From contig JAEYSE010000022.1 of NCBI GenBank assembly GCA_023435025.1, positions 1-64,000 of the forward strand: 64,000 bases of DNA, in the 5' to 3' direction. This DNA comes from Bacillota bacterium (GTDB lineage: Bacteria > Bacillota > Clostridia > Christensenellales > CAG-138). The notes below the pieces were generated by a model, which worked only from the letters and a program-made list of their open reading frames with translations, did no database searches and was not told the origin of the DNA. Shown here one piece after another: positions 31,421 through 39,511 of this stretch (position 1 is its first letter; each line of letters opens with the position of its first letter). A program made the position numbers and the translations under genes.

Positions 31421-32377
31421 ATGGATACAAGGCATGACATACACATACTGGTGCAGGCCGCACAGATGTATTATATGGATGGACTGACACAGGAAAAGAT
31501 CGCGCAGCAGCTGGGTATATCGCGCTCGGCTGTTTCTATGATACTCACCGAAGCGCGGGAGTTCGGAATTGTCGATATTAAAATCAAGAACCCGCAGATC
31601 AACAACGACGAACTCTCACAGAAAATGATAGAGCGGTTTCAACTAAAAAAATGCTTCGTCATACCTGTTAACGCCAAGCTTCAGCGGATATTGACAAGAA
31701 TCGTGGCTACCCAGGGCGCGGCAATTGCAGAAAAAGAGATCCGCAGCCACTCCTCTCTGGGAGTCGCGTGGGGTACCACCTGTTATGAGTTCATGTCCGC
31801 CTTTCGCAACACGGAGAATTTGTTCGACGTGCATGTACTGCCGTTGATTGGCGGCACCAACCGCATCGCTTCGGAATACCAGCTCAATGAAATGGTGCGC
31901 ATCATGGCCGAAAAGCTGCAGGGGCTCCCCTCTTTTATGTACGCCCCTGCGCTTGCCGAAACCATAGAAGAAAGGGACCTGCATATGAAAAGCGCATACA
32001 TGCAGCCCCTGATTGAAAAATGGAATACGCTGGACGTTGCGCTCATCAGCGTGGGCGCACCGCCGGATTATTATAGCAGCAAGCCGCAGTTCGAGCCGGA
32101 GGTTGCCAAACAGCGTTTTGAATCCGATCCTACGCTGGCCGTGGGGGACTTTTGCGCGCGCCGCTTCAACATACACGGCGAGTTCCTGAACAACCAGTAT
32201 AACCGCCGTATCATAGGAATAAGCGAGCAGGAGCTTCGCAACGCGGGCAATGTCATCTGCATGGCGGCTGGGGACCATAAGGTATTGTCCATATTGGGCG
32301 CGCTGCGCGCTGACGTGATCGACATCCTCATCACGGATGAAAATACCGCCGAGCGCGTGATGCGCATCGCGGACTGA
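31421..32377 (+). CDS. SorC/DeoR-type sugar-binding transcription regulator 1
   Basis: A 318-aa regulator with an N-terminal helix-turn-helix (about 20-45, GLTQEKIAQQLGISRSAVSMIL) and the large C-terminal sugar-phosphate-sensing domain of the SorC/CggR family, including LGVAWGTTCYEF and ICMAAGDHKVLSILGAL. Family members bind phosphorylated sugars and leave DNA on induction. It is encoded between the two catabolic operons and most likely controls one or both. About 30 % similar in layout to the next gene but clearly distinct. Confidence 0.9.
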   Translation: MDTRHDIHILVQAAQMYYMDGLTQEKIAQQLGISRSAVSMILTEAREFGIVDIKIKNPQINNDELSQKMIERFQLKKCFVIPVNAKLQRILTRIVATQGAAIAEKEIRSHSSLGVAWGTTCYEFMSAFRNTENLFDVHVLPLIGGTNRIASEYQLNEMVRIMAEKLQGLPSFMYAPALAETIEERDLHMKSAYMQPLIEKWNTLDVALISVGAPPDYYSSKPQFEPEVAKQRFESDPTLAVGDFCARRFNIHGEFLNNQYNRRIIGISEQELRNAGNVICMAAGDHKVLSILGALRADVIDILITDENTAERVMRIAD

Positions 32378-32394
32378 TTTCTGTTTTCGCATAC

Positions 32395-32416
32395 GCCCGG
32401 CGGACCGGGCTTTTTT
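32395..32416 (+). terminator. Terminator of first SorC-type regulator
   Basis: GCCCGG-CGGA-CCGGGC followed by six T residues, 18 bases after the stop. A textbook intrinsic terminator. Confidence 0.85.
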
Positions 32417-32429
32417 ACCGCCGTTGAGA

Positions 32430-32443
32430 TGAACGGTTGTTCA
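32430..32443. promoter_or_regulatory. Palindromic operator TGAAC-N4-GTTCA before second regulator
   Basis: TGAACGGTTGTTCA lies 60 bases before the second SorC-type gene. The same TGAAC-N4-GTTCA pattern occurs perfectly at 33661-33674 and partly at 22177-22188, so this is probably an autoregulatory site. Confidence 0.6.
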
Positions 32444-32502
32444 TTGCATCCAGGGAATGTGAAAGTAAGTGACGGACAGTATCGGTAAGTGGAAGGTGCA
32501 AA

Positions 32503-33444
32503 ATGGACGAGAGAAGGGACACAAAAATCCTGGTGGCTAAGCTCTACTACACGCAAGGGCTTTCGCAAGAGGAGATCGCAAAGCAGATTCACCTGTCCCG
32601 GCCCACCGTATCGCGGTTGTTAAAAGCCTGTATCGAGGAAGGCATCGTGCAAATCAAAATTGACGATATCTCTTCCCTGGGGCAGGAACTTGCAAAGCGC
32701 CTTGCGGATACCTACGGCATAAAAAAAGCGATCGTGGTGCCGTCCAGCTCCAGCGCGGAGGCGGATAAGGAACGTGTCGGCCGTGCGGCGGCAGGATACC
32801 TGCAGGAAATACTGCTTCCCAAAATGCTCATAGGTATCTCCTGGGGCTCCACCATACATGCCGTGGTACAGCACCTCGATCCCCCCAGCTTTATGAAGGC
32901 CGACGTCATTCAGCTTCTGGGCGGCACAGGCAGCAAGACAGGCGATACGGATGCAAACTCCATGGCGCTCTCCCTCGCGCGCGCCCTCAACGGTGACGCG
33001 TATCTTCTGCAAGCGCCATTTATGGTGCAAAGCAAAATACTGCGGGACCTTTTAATGGAAGAACCGCATATCAAGACGCATTTTGAAAAGCTCAAGCACA
33101 CGGATATCGCAATCGTCGGGCTGGGCTCCACGAAACCGGCGCTTTCTGCGCAGTTCCGTTCCGGCCATATCAATATGGCGGATTCCGAGCGGCTGATCGC
33201 AGAAGGCGCGGTCGGGGATATCTGCGGAAGGTATGTGGACATCAATGGCCTAAGTTGCCATACGCTATTGAGCGACAAAATGATCGCGGTAACACTGGAC
33301 GCGCTCAAACGCATCCCTACGGTTATAGGCGTAGCAGCTGGCGAACAGAAGGCGGATATCATCGTGGGCGCTTTGCGCGGCAGGTATATAGACGTGCTGG
33401 TTACCGATGAAAAGGCGGCTGTCGGCGTGCTCGGGTACAGATGA
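32503..33444 (+). CDS. SorC/DeoR-type sugar-binding transcription regulator 2
   Basis: A 313-aa regulator of the same family as the preceding gene, with the helix-turn-helix GLSQEEIAKQIHLSRPTVSRLL (about 20-42) and effector domain motifs IGISWGSTIHAV, LLGGTGSK, GDICGRYVDI and VIGVAAGEQKADII. SorC domains bind sugar phosphates, and DeoR-like members of this fold sense deoxyribose phosphate in Bacillus. That fits a locus with two DeoC homologues, but ligand identity is inference. It has its own promoter area and terminator. Confidence 0.9.
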   Translation: MDERRDTKILVAKLYYTQGLSQEEIAKQIHLSRPTVSRLLKACIEEGIVQIKIDDISSLGQELAKRLADTYGIKKAIVVPSSSSAEADKERVGRAAAGYLQEILLPKMLIGISWGSTIHAVVQHLDPPSFMKADVIQLLGGTGSKTGDTDANSMALSLARALNGDAYLLQAPFMVQSKILRDLLMEEPHIKTHFEKLKHTDIAIVGLGSTKPALSAQFRSGHINMADSERLIAEGAVGDICGRYVDINGLSCHTLLSDKMIAVTLDALKRIPTVIGVAAGEQKADIIVGALRGRYIDVLVTDEKAAVGVLGYR

Positions 33445-33604
33445 GCAAGCGCTTAACGTCCAAAGTATCGGCGTTAAAAATCGCTCCGTCTTCGCCAAAG
33501 ACCTCGGACACTACCCTTTCCTAAGAGCGCCCGCAGCGAAGGTGCAGCAGAACACCCCTAGGTAGCAATGCTTAAACAAAACACATAATGTCCTTTTAAC
33601 ACAC

Positions 33605-33631
33605 GCGGCTCCATGCGAGCCGCCTTTTTAT
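33605..33631 (+). terminator. Terminator of second SorC-type regulator
   Basis: GCGGCTC-CATGC-GAGCCGC followed by CTTTTTATT. Separates the regulator from the BMC operon. Confidence 0.85.
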
Positions 33632-33660
33632 TGCGCCCATATAGCCTGTCCATATATGCG

Positions 33661-33674
33661 TGAACATATGTTCA
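33661..33674. promoter_or_regulatory. Perfect palindromic operator upstream of BMC operon
   Basis: TGAACATATGTTCA is a perfect 14-base palindrome located 17 bases upstream of the -35 box of the BMC promoter. It matches the element before the second regulator and, partly, the spacer of the import-operon promoter. Confidence 0.7.
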
Positions 33675-33690
33675 ATATAGTGCCTCTATA

Positions 33691-33719
33691 TTGACATGGG
33701 TGTATGGACGCAGTATTAT
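33691..33719 (+). promoter_or_regulatory. Promoter of the rpe-BMC operon
   Basis: TTGACA (33691-33696), 17-base spacer, TATTAT (33714-33719), near the sigma-A consensus. A second palindrome TGACA-AA-TGTCA (33725-33736) lies at the expected start point, a place for repression. Confidence 0.85.
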
Positions 33720-33768
33720 AAATTTGACAAATGTCATGAACAATGTTAAAGGTCAACAGGAGCACATC

Positions 33769-34431
33769 ATGAAGCTATCTGCGTCCATATTGTCGGCGGA
33801 CCATCTGCGTCTTGGCGCGGAAATAGAGCGGGCGGTTTCCGCCGGGTGCGAGTACCTCCACCTGGACGTCATGGACGGCCACTTCGTTCCCAATCTTGCC
33901 GTAGGTGTTTGCACCGTGGAAGCGCTCAGAGGAGAAACCCGTCTTCGCAAGGACGCGCACCTGATGGTATCCAATCCCGAAGTCCTGATCGAGCCCTTCA
34001 TCAGCGCGGGTGCAGACTCCATCACCATACACGCAGAAAGCACCCCCCACCCTATCCGCCTGCTGCGGGAAATCAAAAGAGCGGGAAAGCTCGCGGGCCT
34101 GGCTCTTACCCCCGAGACCCCGGTGGAAGCGGTGCACACCGCCCTGTTTGAAGCGGATATCGTGCTGCAAATTTCGGTCTGCGTGGGCTTTGGCGGGCAG
34201 AAGTTCATCGTCCCGGTATATGAAAAACTACGGCAACTCCGCGAATACAAGGCGCGTTACGGCCTTAACTTTGAGATACAGGTGGACGGGGGCATCAACG
34301 CCGAAACCGCAGGCATTGCCGCTGAATGCGGCGCCGAAGTCCTGGTGGCCGGCTCCGCGCTGTTCTGCGCGGCGGATATGAGGTCTGCTGCGAACGCTTT
34401 ACGTAACCCAACGCCAAACGGCGTATATTGA
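33769..34431 (+). CDS. rpe: Ribulose-phosphate 3-epimerase
   Basis: A 220-aa TIM-barrel epimerase that interconverts D-ribulose 5-phosphate and D-xylulose 5-phosphate. Motifs are LSASILSADHL, HLDVMDGHFVPN and the phosphate-binding QVDGGINAETA and VLVAGSALF. I choose ATG 33769, with AGGAG six bases upstream; the open frame extending back overlaps the promoter. The family often has VNPGFGGQ, here VCVGFGGQ, so a related ketose phosphate such as an allulose phosphate is also possible. It is the first gene of the BMC operon. Confidence 0.85.
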   Translation: MKLSASILSADHLRLGAEIERAVSAGCEYLHLDVMDGHFVPNLAVGVCTVEALRGETRLRKDAHLMVSNPEVLIEPFISAGADSITIHAESTPHPIRLLREIKRAGKLAGLALTPETPVEAVHTALFEADIVLQISVCVGFGGQKFIVPVYEKLRQLREYKARYGLNFEIQVDGGINAETAGIAAECGAEVLVAGSALFCAADMRSAANALRNPTPNGVY

Positions 34432-34455
34432 GTAACGGAAATTGGAGGGAATGGT

Positions 34456-35244
34456 ATGGGTCTATATTCCGACAACCTGAAGGATAAGGTCTGTGTGGTA
34501 ACGGGCGCGGCAAAAAGCATCGGCTTTGCCATTGCGCAAAAGTATGCCGAGCAGGGCGCAAAAGTGGTGCTTCTGGACATCGATCCGTTGGTGGAGCGTT
34601 CCGCCGAAGAACTGCGGGAAAAGGGGTTCCAGGCGTTCGGCGCCGTGCTCAACATCACGGACAGGGAGGCTGTGTTAAAGACCTTCGAGCGTATCGTGGA
34701 GGAGCACGGCGAGATCTATGCGCTGATCAATAACGCGGGCGCAGTAGACCAGAGGCCCTTTGAAGAAAACGACGAGGCCGTGTTCGAAAAGATGTTTAAA
34801 ATCAACGTCTATGGCACCGCCTGGTGCATTCAGGGCGCAATCGAAAGCATGAAGCGGCAGAAGGATGGCCGCATCATCAACTTCTCCTCCAAATCCGGCA
34901 AGACGGGTTCGGCACTGATGGGCCCGTACAGCGCGGCAAAAGGAGCGATCATTTCACTGACTCAGGCGCTCGCGTACGAGTACGCGCCCTACAACATCAA
35001 AATCAACTGTGTTTGCCCCGGCATTACGGACGCCACGGGCGTATGGTCCAGCGTGAGCGCCGGGTATATCGACAACCTGCATCTTCCCCGGGAAGAGGTC
35101 ATCAAGAAATTCACGGCAAAGGTGCCTTTGGGAAGGCTTACGGATAAGCAGGATCTGGTGGACTTTGTGTTCTTCCTCACGGTATCCGGGGATTACTGCA
35201 CCGGGCAGGCGTTCAACATCACCGGCGGCCGAGAGATGCACTAA
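34456..35244 (+). CDS. SDR-family sugar oxidoreductase 1
   Basis: A 262-aa classical short-chain dehydrogenase. It has the cofactor motif TGAAKSIG, the INNAG structural motif and the catalytic residues S145, Y158 and K162. The closest general resemblance is to sorbitol-6-phosphate and related polyol/ketose dehydrogenases, but the substrate cannot be set. It sits between rpe and the first deoC, so it probably supplies or drains a sugar phosphate of the pathway. No encapsulation-type helix is seen, so it is likely cytosolic. Confidence 0.85.
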   Translation: MGLYSDNLKDKVCVVTGAAKSIGFAIAQKYAEQGAKVVLLDIDPLVERSAEELREKGFQAFGAVLNITDREAVLKTFERIVEEHGEIYALINNAGAVDQRPFEENDEAVFEKMFKINVYGTAWCIQGAIESMKRQKDGRIINFSSKSGKTGSALMGPYSAAKGAIISLTQALAYEYAPYNIKINCVCPGITDATGVWSSVSAGYIDNLHLPREEVIKKFTAKVPLGRLTDKQDLVDFVFFLTVSGDYCTGQAFNITGGREMH

Positions 35245-35255
35245 AGGAGGCGCGT

Positions 35256-36095
35256 ATGGATATTGAAAAACTCGTCCGGGAAATCACCGCGGAGGTTCTA
35301 AAAGAAGTGGGCGGTACGGCGGGCACATCCGCGCTGCAGCCCAGAGAATCCAAAAGGGACATGAGCTACGGCAAATACATGGATCATACCGTACTCAAGC
35401 CCGAAACCATAAGATCTTCCGTGAAGCGCTTCTGCGACGAAGCGAAGGAATGGGGCTTCGCCAGCGTATGCGTCAACCCCACGCACGTGAAATTCGTGTC
35501 CAATGAGCTCAAGGGCACAAGCGTGAAAACCTGCTGCGTCATCGGCTTCCCTCTGGGCGCGAACACGCCCTTTGTCAAGGCCGTGGAGGCAATGGAAGCC
35601 GTCAAGAACGGCGCCAACGAAGTGGACATGGTCATCAACGTTGGCGCGCTCAAGGATAAGGATTACGACCTGGTACTCGCGGATATCAAGGGCGTGGTGG
35701 ACGCCGCGCATCCCACAGCAGAGGTCAAGGTCATCATCGAAACCTGCCTGCTGACGGACGAGGAAAAGGTTCGCGCGTGCGAGCTTGCCAAGCAGGCCGG
35801 TGCGGATTTTGTAAAGACGTCCACGGGCTTCGGCTCTGGTGGGGCGACTGTGGAAGACATCCGGCTCATGAAGCGCACCGTGGGGGACAGCATGCGTGTG
35901 AAGGCCTCCACCGGCATCAACGACAGGGCCATCTGCGACGCCATGATCGCTGCAGGCGCCGTGCGCATGGGCACCAGCAAGGGCATTAAGATCATAATGG
36001 GCGAGGAAGAGCAGAAGCAGTGCACGAACTGCGGCAACTGCAAAGCCTCCTGCCCAAGCGGTAACGTGACCATCCAGAAAAAGAGCGACTATTAA
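35256..36095 (+). CDS. deoC: Deoxyribose-phosphate aldolase with N-terminal targeting helix and C-terminal Fe-S-type motif
   Basis: A 279-aa protein in three parts. Residues 1-20 form an amphipathic helix ([18 protein letters not shown]), followed by a flexible linker, as in BMC encapsulation peptides. Residues about 38-250 are a class I DeoC barrel with D124 (EVDMVIN), Schiff-base K187 (FVKTSTG) and K216 (VKASTG), the residues needed to split 2-deoxyribose 5-phosphate into acetaldehyde and glyceraldehyde 3-phosphate. Residues 256-267 read [12 protein letters not shown], a CX2CX2CX3CP motif typical of a [4Fe-4S] site. Ordinary DeoC proteins are about 215-260 aa and lack this tail. It lies directly before a BMC-H gene. 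Confidence 0.9.
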   Translation: MDIEKLVREITAEVLKEVGGTAGTSALQPRESKRDMSYGKYMDHTVLKPETIRSSVKRFCDEAKEWGFASVCVNPTHVKFVSNELKGTSVKTCCVIGFPLGANTPFVKAVEAMEAVKNGANEVDMVINVGALKDKDYDLVLADIKGVVDAAHPTAEVKVIIETCLLTDEEKVRACELAKQAGADFVKTSTGFGSGGATVEDIRLMKRTVGDSMRVKASTGINDRAICDAMIAAGAVRMGTSKGIKIIMGEEEQKQCTNCGNCKASCPSGNVTIQKKSDY

Positions 36096-36120
36096 AGAAT
36101 CAGTAAGGAGAATGTGAAAT

Positions 36121-36396
36121 ATGGATAAGCAGGCATTGGGCATGGTGGAAACAAGGGGTCTGGTCGGCGCGATTGAAGCGGCGGACGCCATGGTAAAAGC
36201 GGCCAACGTAACGTTGGTTGGCAAAGAACAGATCGGCTCGGGCCTTGTCACCGTTATGGTGCGCGGCGACGTCGGCGCAGTCAAGGCCAGCGTGGACGCA
36301 GGCGCGGCGGCGGCCAAGCGCGTGGGTGAACTCGTAAGCGTGCATGTCATACCCCGGCCCCATCAGGATGTGGAGAACATACTCCCCGCGAAATGA
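36121..36396 (+). CDS. BMC-H hexameric shell protein 1
   Basis: A 91-aa single-domain BMC shell protein very like PduA/Eut[41 protein letters not shown] and [12 protein letters not shown]. Hexamers tile the shell facets, with the central pore lined by the loop containing S40 (IGSG). It has an AAGGAG site before the ATG and lies between deoC and an SDR gene. Confidence 0.97.
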   Translation: MDKQALGMVETRGLVGAIEAADAMVKAANVTLVGKEQIGSGLVTVMVRGDVGAVKASVDAGAAAAKRVGELVSVHVIPRPHQDVENILPAK

Positions 36397-36421
36397 CCGC
36401 GAAGACTTTTAGGAGGGCAAT

Positions 36422-37186
36422 ATGGATCTCGCTTTGAAAGGAAAAACCGTGTTGGTCACGGGCGGCGCGGCCGGCTTAGGCGCGGGCATCTGTGAGGTGT
36501 TCGCGCAGGAGGGCGCGAACCTGATGGTCAACTATATCGCCAACGAACCGGACGCGAAGCAGTTTGCAAAGACGCTGTACAACCGCTTCGGCGGCAGGCA
36601 TATGGCCATTTATGGGGACGTCACCAGCGCGCAGGATGTCGACAATATGATCGACACCGCCGTCAAGGAATACGGCCATCTGGACATTGTGGTCAACAAC
36701 GCTGGCATCTGGCCGACTACGCTGGTTGAAAACATGTCCGATGACGAGTGGAACAAGGTCATCAACATCAACCTCACGGGTCCGTTCATGGTATCAAAAA
36801 GGGCCTGCGTGTATTACAAGAACGCCGGTATCCGCGGGCGCATCGTCAACATTTCTTCAAAATCCGCGTTTGCCGTGAATACTGAAGCGCACGCGCACTA
36901 CGTATCCGCCAAAGGCGGGGTTGTGCTGTTAACCAAGGCGCTCGCGCGTGAGTTCTCGCAATACGGCATTATCGTAAACGGCGTGACGCCGGGCATGGTC
37001 AGGACGCCGCTCAACGAGGATAAACTCAGCAACCCGGATATTCTGGCCGCCTATGTTCAGCGCATTCCTTCCGGGCGCGTATCCACCGCGCAGGAGGTGG
37101 GCTATGCGGTAGCGTTTTTAGCCTCCAGCAAGGCGGACTTCATCAACGGAACCTGCGTGGACGTCACCGGCGGCATGCTGATATAA
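36422..37186 (+). CDS. SDR-family oxidoreductase 2
   Basis: A 254-aa classical short-chain dehydrogenase with TGGAAGLG, VNNAG, a NISSKS catalytic-serine segment and Y160/K164. It resembles 3-oxoacyl-ACP-reductase-like and sugar dehydrogenases. It is inside the BMC operon between the first shell gene and the class II aldolase, so a role in pathway redox or in making an aldolase substrate is plausible. It differs from SDR 1 over most of its length. Confidence 0.85.
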   Translation: MDLALKGKTVLVTGGAAGLGAGICEVFAQEGANLMVNYIANEPDAKQFAKTLYNRFGGRHMAIYGDVTSAQDVDNMIDTAVKEYGHLDIVVNNAGIWPTTLVENMSDDEWNKVININLTGPFMVSKRACVYYKNAGIRGRIVNISSKSAFAVNTEAHAHYVSAKGGVVLLTKALAREFSQYGIIVNGVTPGMVRTPLNEDKLSNPDILAAYVQRIPSGRVSTAQEVGYAVAFLASSKADFINGTCVDVTGGMLI

Positions 37187-37238
37187 CGAGGCAATCAAGG
37201 TATCTTATTAAAAATCTGAGTTTCAGGAGTACAGGGTT

Positions 37239-37895
37239 ATGTATGAAGCGCAAAAGCGTGAGGTCATAAAAACAGGGCTGGCGATGAAAGAAACAAGGCT
37301 TATCAGCCTTTCCGGCGGAAATGTGAGCCTGCGTTTAGAAAACGGCCACATATTGGTGACTCCCTCCGGCATGATCTACGAGGATATGAAAGAGGACGAC
37401 ATTCCGGTTCTTGACGCCGACGGCAAGCGTATAGAAGGCACGCTTCGCGAATCCGTGGATACGGTGGCTCTGCTCTACATTTTCGCGCATATGCCGCATG
37501 TCAACGCGATTCTGCATACCCATCAGCCGTACGCAACCGCTGCGGGGCTCTTAGGCGACGTGCTCCCCGCCGCGGTGACCACGCTCTGTAACGTTGCCCT
37601 AGGGCCGGTCAATGTAGCACCCTACTGCTCCGCTGCAAGTGTTGATATGGGCATACAGACGGTGCAGCACATCGGTGAGCGCCGCGCGGTCATACTCAAG
37701 CACCACGGCGTCATCACGGTGGGCAAGGACTTAAAGGAAGCCCTGTATGCCGCCGTGTATATGGAAGACGCCGCGCTCACCTGGCTCATGGCAAAGGCGG
37801 CGGGCGTACCTGCGCTGCTGACACCGGAACAAATAACAGACGCCGTAGAGATTCATAAGACCTACGGCCAGCCTAAAAAAGGCCATGGAGCCTGA
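37239..37895 (+). CDS. Class II aldolase/epimerase (FucA/AraD family)
   Basis: A 218-aa zinc enzyme of the L-fuculose-phosphate aldolase / L-ribulose-5-phosphate 4-epimerase family. H93 and H95 (HTHQPY) and H155/H156 (KHHG) are the zinc ligands, with SGGNVS and TPSG binding the substrate phosphate. D74 sits where the epimerase has Asp and the aldolase Glu, and Y209 matches the epimerase tyrosine; but N118 replaces the Asp the epimerase uses as acid/base. Either an aldolase making a hydroxyaldehyde or an AraD-like step after the UlaE-type enzyme is possible. Confidence 0.85.
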   Translation: MYEAQKREVIKTGLAMKETRLISLSGGNVSLRLENGHILVTPSGMIYEDMKEDDIPVLDADGKRIEGTLRESVDTVALLYIFAHMPHVNAILHTHQPYATAAGLLGDVLPAAVTTLCNVALGPVNVAPYCSAASVDMGIQTVQHIGERRAVILKHHGVITVGKDLKEALYAAVYMEDAALTWLMAKAAGVPALLTPEQITDAVEIHKTYGQPKKGHGA

Positions 37896-38544
37896 GGCGC
37901 TCCGGCGGCGGGTGACGCTTGCCGTAACCAAACAACTTTTTCTTGCCGGCCAGGGACGGTATGTGCCCGCGGCTGTCTCGGCACGCCACCTGCACCTTTG
38001 CCCGGCAGACGTTGAAGTGCTTTTTGGCAAGGGATATTCGCTCAACAGGGAACGGGATCTTGTGCAGCCCGGCCAGTACGTCTGCACGGAGAAAGTCGCG
38101 TTTGTGGGGTCCAAGGGCCGCATAGATGGTATCCGCGTGCTTGGCCCGACGCGAAAAGAAACGCAGGTGGAGCTTTCCATGACGGATTGCTACAAGGTGG
38201 GTATCGTCCCATTTGTGCGGATGTCCGGAGAGCTTGCAAACACAACGGGCGGGAAACTCATTGGCCCTGCAGGCGAGGTGACGCTGAACAGCGGCGTTAT
38301 CGTGGCTGCACGGCATCTGCATATGTCAACGGAACAGGCTGCGCTCTATGGGCTAAAAGACGGAGACGTTGTGGACGCCAGGATGTCTGGTGACAGGGGC
38401 GCCGTATTCTTAAATATCCCGGTACGCGCCGGGAGCGCACATGAAATGGAACTGCATCTGGATACCGATGAAGCCAATGCTGCGGGTTTTCGCGGCGGGC
38501 TTGTCGAACTCTTGGAGCATAACGGGGGTCAGTATGGTAGATGA
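37885..38544 (+). CDS. pduL: Phosphotransacylase PduL
   Basis: A 219-aa protein with the duplicated PduL motif: SARHLHL (H35, H37) and AARHLHM (H144, H146), the histidines that bind two zinc ions. PduL converts acyl-CoA and phosphate to acyl phosphate and recycles CoA inside BMCs. Its first 20 residues (MEPEALRRRVTLAVTKQLF) can form an amphipathic helix like an encapsulation peptide. The start overlaps the aldolase stop by 11 bases. Confidence 0.95.
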   Translation: MEPEALRRRVTLAVTKQLFLAGQGRYVPAAVSARHLHLCPADVEVLFGKGYSLNRERDLVQPGQYVCTEKVAFVGSKGRIDGIRVLGPTRKETQVELSMTDCYKVGIVPFVRMSGELANTTGGKLIGPAGEVTLNSGVIVAARHLHMSTEQAALYGLKDGDVVDARMSGDRGAVFLNIPVRAGSAHEMELHLDTDEANAAGFRGGLVELLEHNGGQYGR

Positions 38545-39181
38545 GGAACTGATTGCACGTATTACGCGGGAAGTGCTCGCCCGCATCCCGAATGCGCCGC
38601 AGCCTAAGACGCTCGTGGTGTTCCCCGGGTATTTGTATGAGCAGGACGCCGTTGCAAAGCATCTGGCTGAAAAGCACGGCAGCGCGGAAGTGGCGCTGTT
38701 TGGGGATGCGGCGGTTCGGCATCCGCAGCTTACCGTGGTTGAAACAGGCACGCAGGCGCAAAGGCAACAGCTTGCAATGCGGCTAAGTGGCTATGAGAAT
38801 ATCGTGATTGTCACCCCGCCTTTGGAATACCTCTATGTCGCGGCAGAAGGCGATGATTCGCGCCTGGATACGGCGCTGATGCTTCGCCCGCTGCTGTGGC
38901 GCAAAAAAGTGACGCTGCTGTTGGATTATGTGCCGCCCAGGAACAGAAGCGGGTTCTCCCGGCTGACCGACAGCCTGGAGATGCTGCAGAATATGGGTGC
39001 CGCAATTGAAACGCTGCCGAGGCTTTCCAACGCGGGTGGCGAAGCGAAAGAACTGGTCAGTGCCCAGGACATCCGGGACGCCGCGGCAGGTTCGGGGTAT
39101 ATCCGTCTGGCGCCCCGCGCCATCATCACGCCGCTTGCGGCCGATATGGCGAAGGAACTGGATGTAACAATAGAAAGGTAA
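38534..39181 (+). CDS. BMC-associated protein, possible flavoprotein
   Basis: A 215-aa protein I recognise only loosely. The N-terminus MVDEELIARITREVLARI is an amphipathic helix followed by a Pro-rich linker, again like an encapsulation peptide. The body shows alternating strands and helices (TLVVFPGYLYEQD, NIVIVTPPLEYLY, KVTLLLDYVPPR), resembling the flavoprotein-fold proteins (phosphopantothenoylcysteine decarboxylase-like) found in several BMC loci. ATG 38534 was chosen since the frame further upstream overlaps pduL. A flavin-binding role is inference. Confidence 0.65.
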   Translation: MVDEELIARITREVLARIPNAPQPKTLVVFPGYLYEQDAVAKHLAEKHGSAEVALFGDAAVRHPQLTVVETGTQAQRQQLAMRLSGYENIVIVTPPLEYLYVAAEGDDSRLDTALMLRPLLWRKKVTLLLDYVPPRNRSGFSRLTDSLEMLQNMGAAIETLPRLSNAGGEAKELVSAQDIRDAAAGSGYIRLAPRAIITPLAADMAKELDVTIER

Positions 39182-39191
39182 GGAACACCTT

Positions 39192-39494
39192 ATGCAGATC
39201 GCACGGGTTCGGGGAAGCGTGGTAAGTACAAATAAAACCGAGAAGCTGCATGGGCTAAAACTGCTTGTGGTGGTACCCATTGAGTTGAACTCGTTTGAGG
39301 AGAAGGGCTCCCCCATCGTCGCCATCGATACCGTTGGCGCGGGGCCGGGAGAGGTCGTAATGCTCTGCGGCGGAAGTTCCTCGCGGCAGACGCCGCTTAC
39401 CGAAAACAAGCCCTCCGATATGGCAATCGTGGCGATCATCGATTCGATAGAGATGAACGGCAATACCATTTTCAGAAAGTATGGCGGCGACTGA
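39192..39494 (+). CDS. BMC-P pentameric vertex protein 1
   Basis: A 100-aa EutN/CcmL-type protein: MQIARVRGSVVSTNKTEKLHGLKLLVV, GAGPGEVVMLCGGSSSR and a C-terminal VAIIDSIE. Pentamers cap the shell vertices. It has a longer loop (LNSFEEKGSP) than the two other copies. It is followed after 17 bases by the aldehyde dehydrogenase. Confidence 0.95.
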   Translation: MQIARVRGSVVSTNKTEKLHGLKLLVVVPIELNSFEEKGSPIVAIDTVGAGPGEVVMLCGGSSSRQTPLTENKPSDMAIVAIIDSIEMNGNTIFRKYGGD

Positions 39495-39511
39495 GCGGGA
39501 ATGAGGAAAAT

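Noticed and set aside
35298..36350. Long minus-strand frame opposite deoC and BMC-H 1
   Set aside because: Low-complexity His/Ala/Gly-rich product, no start signals, and both plus-strand genes are clear family members.
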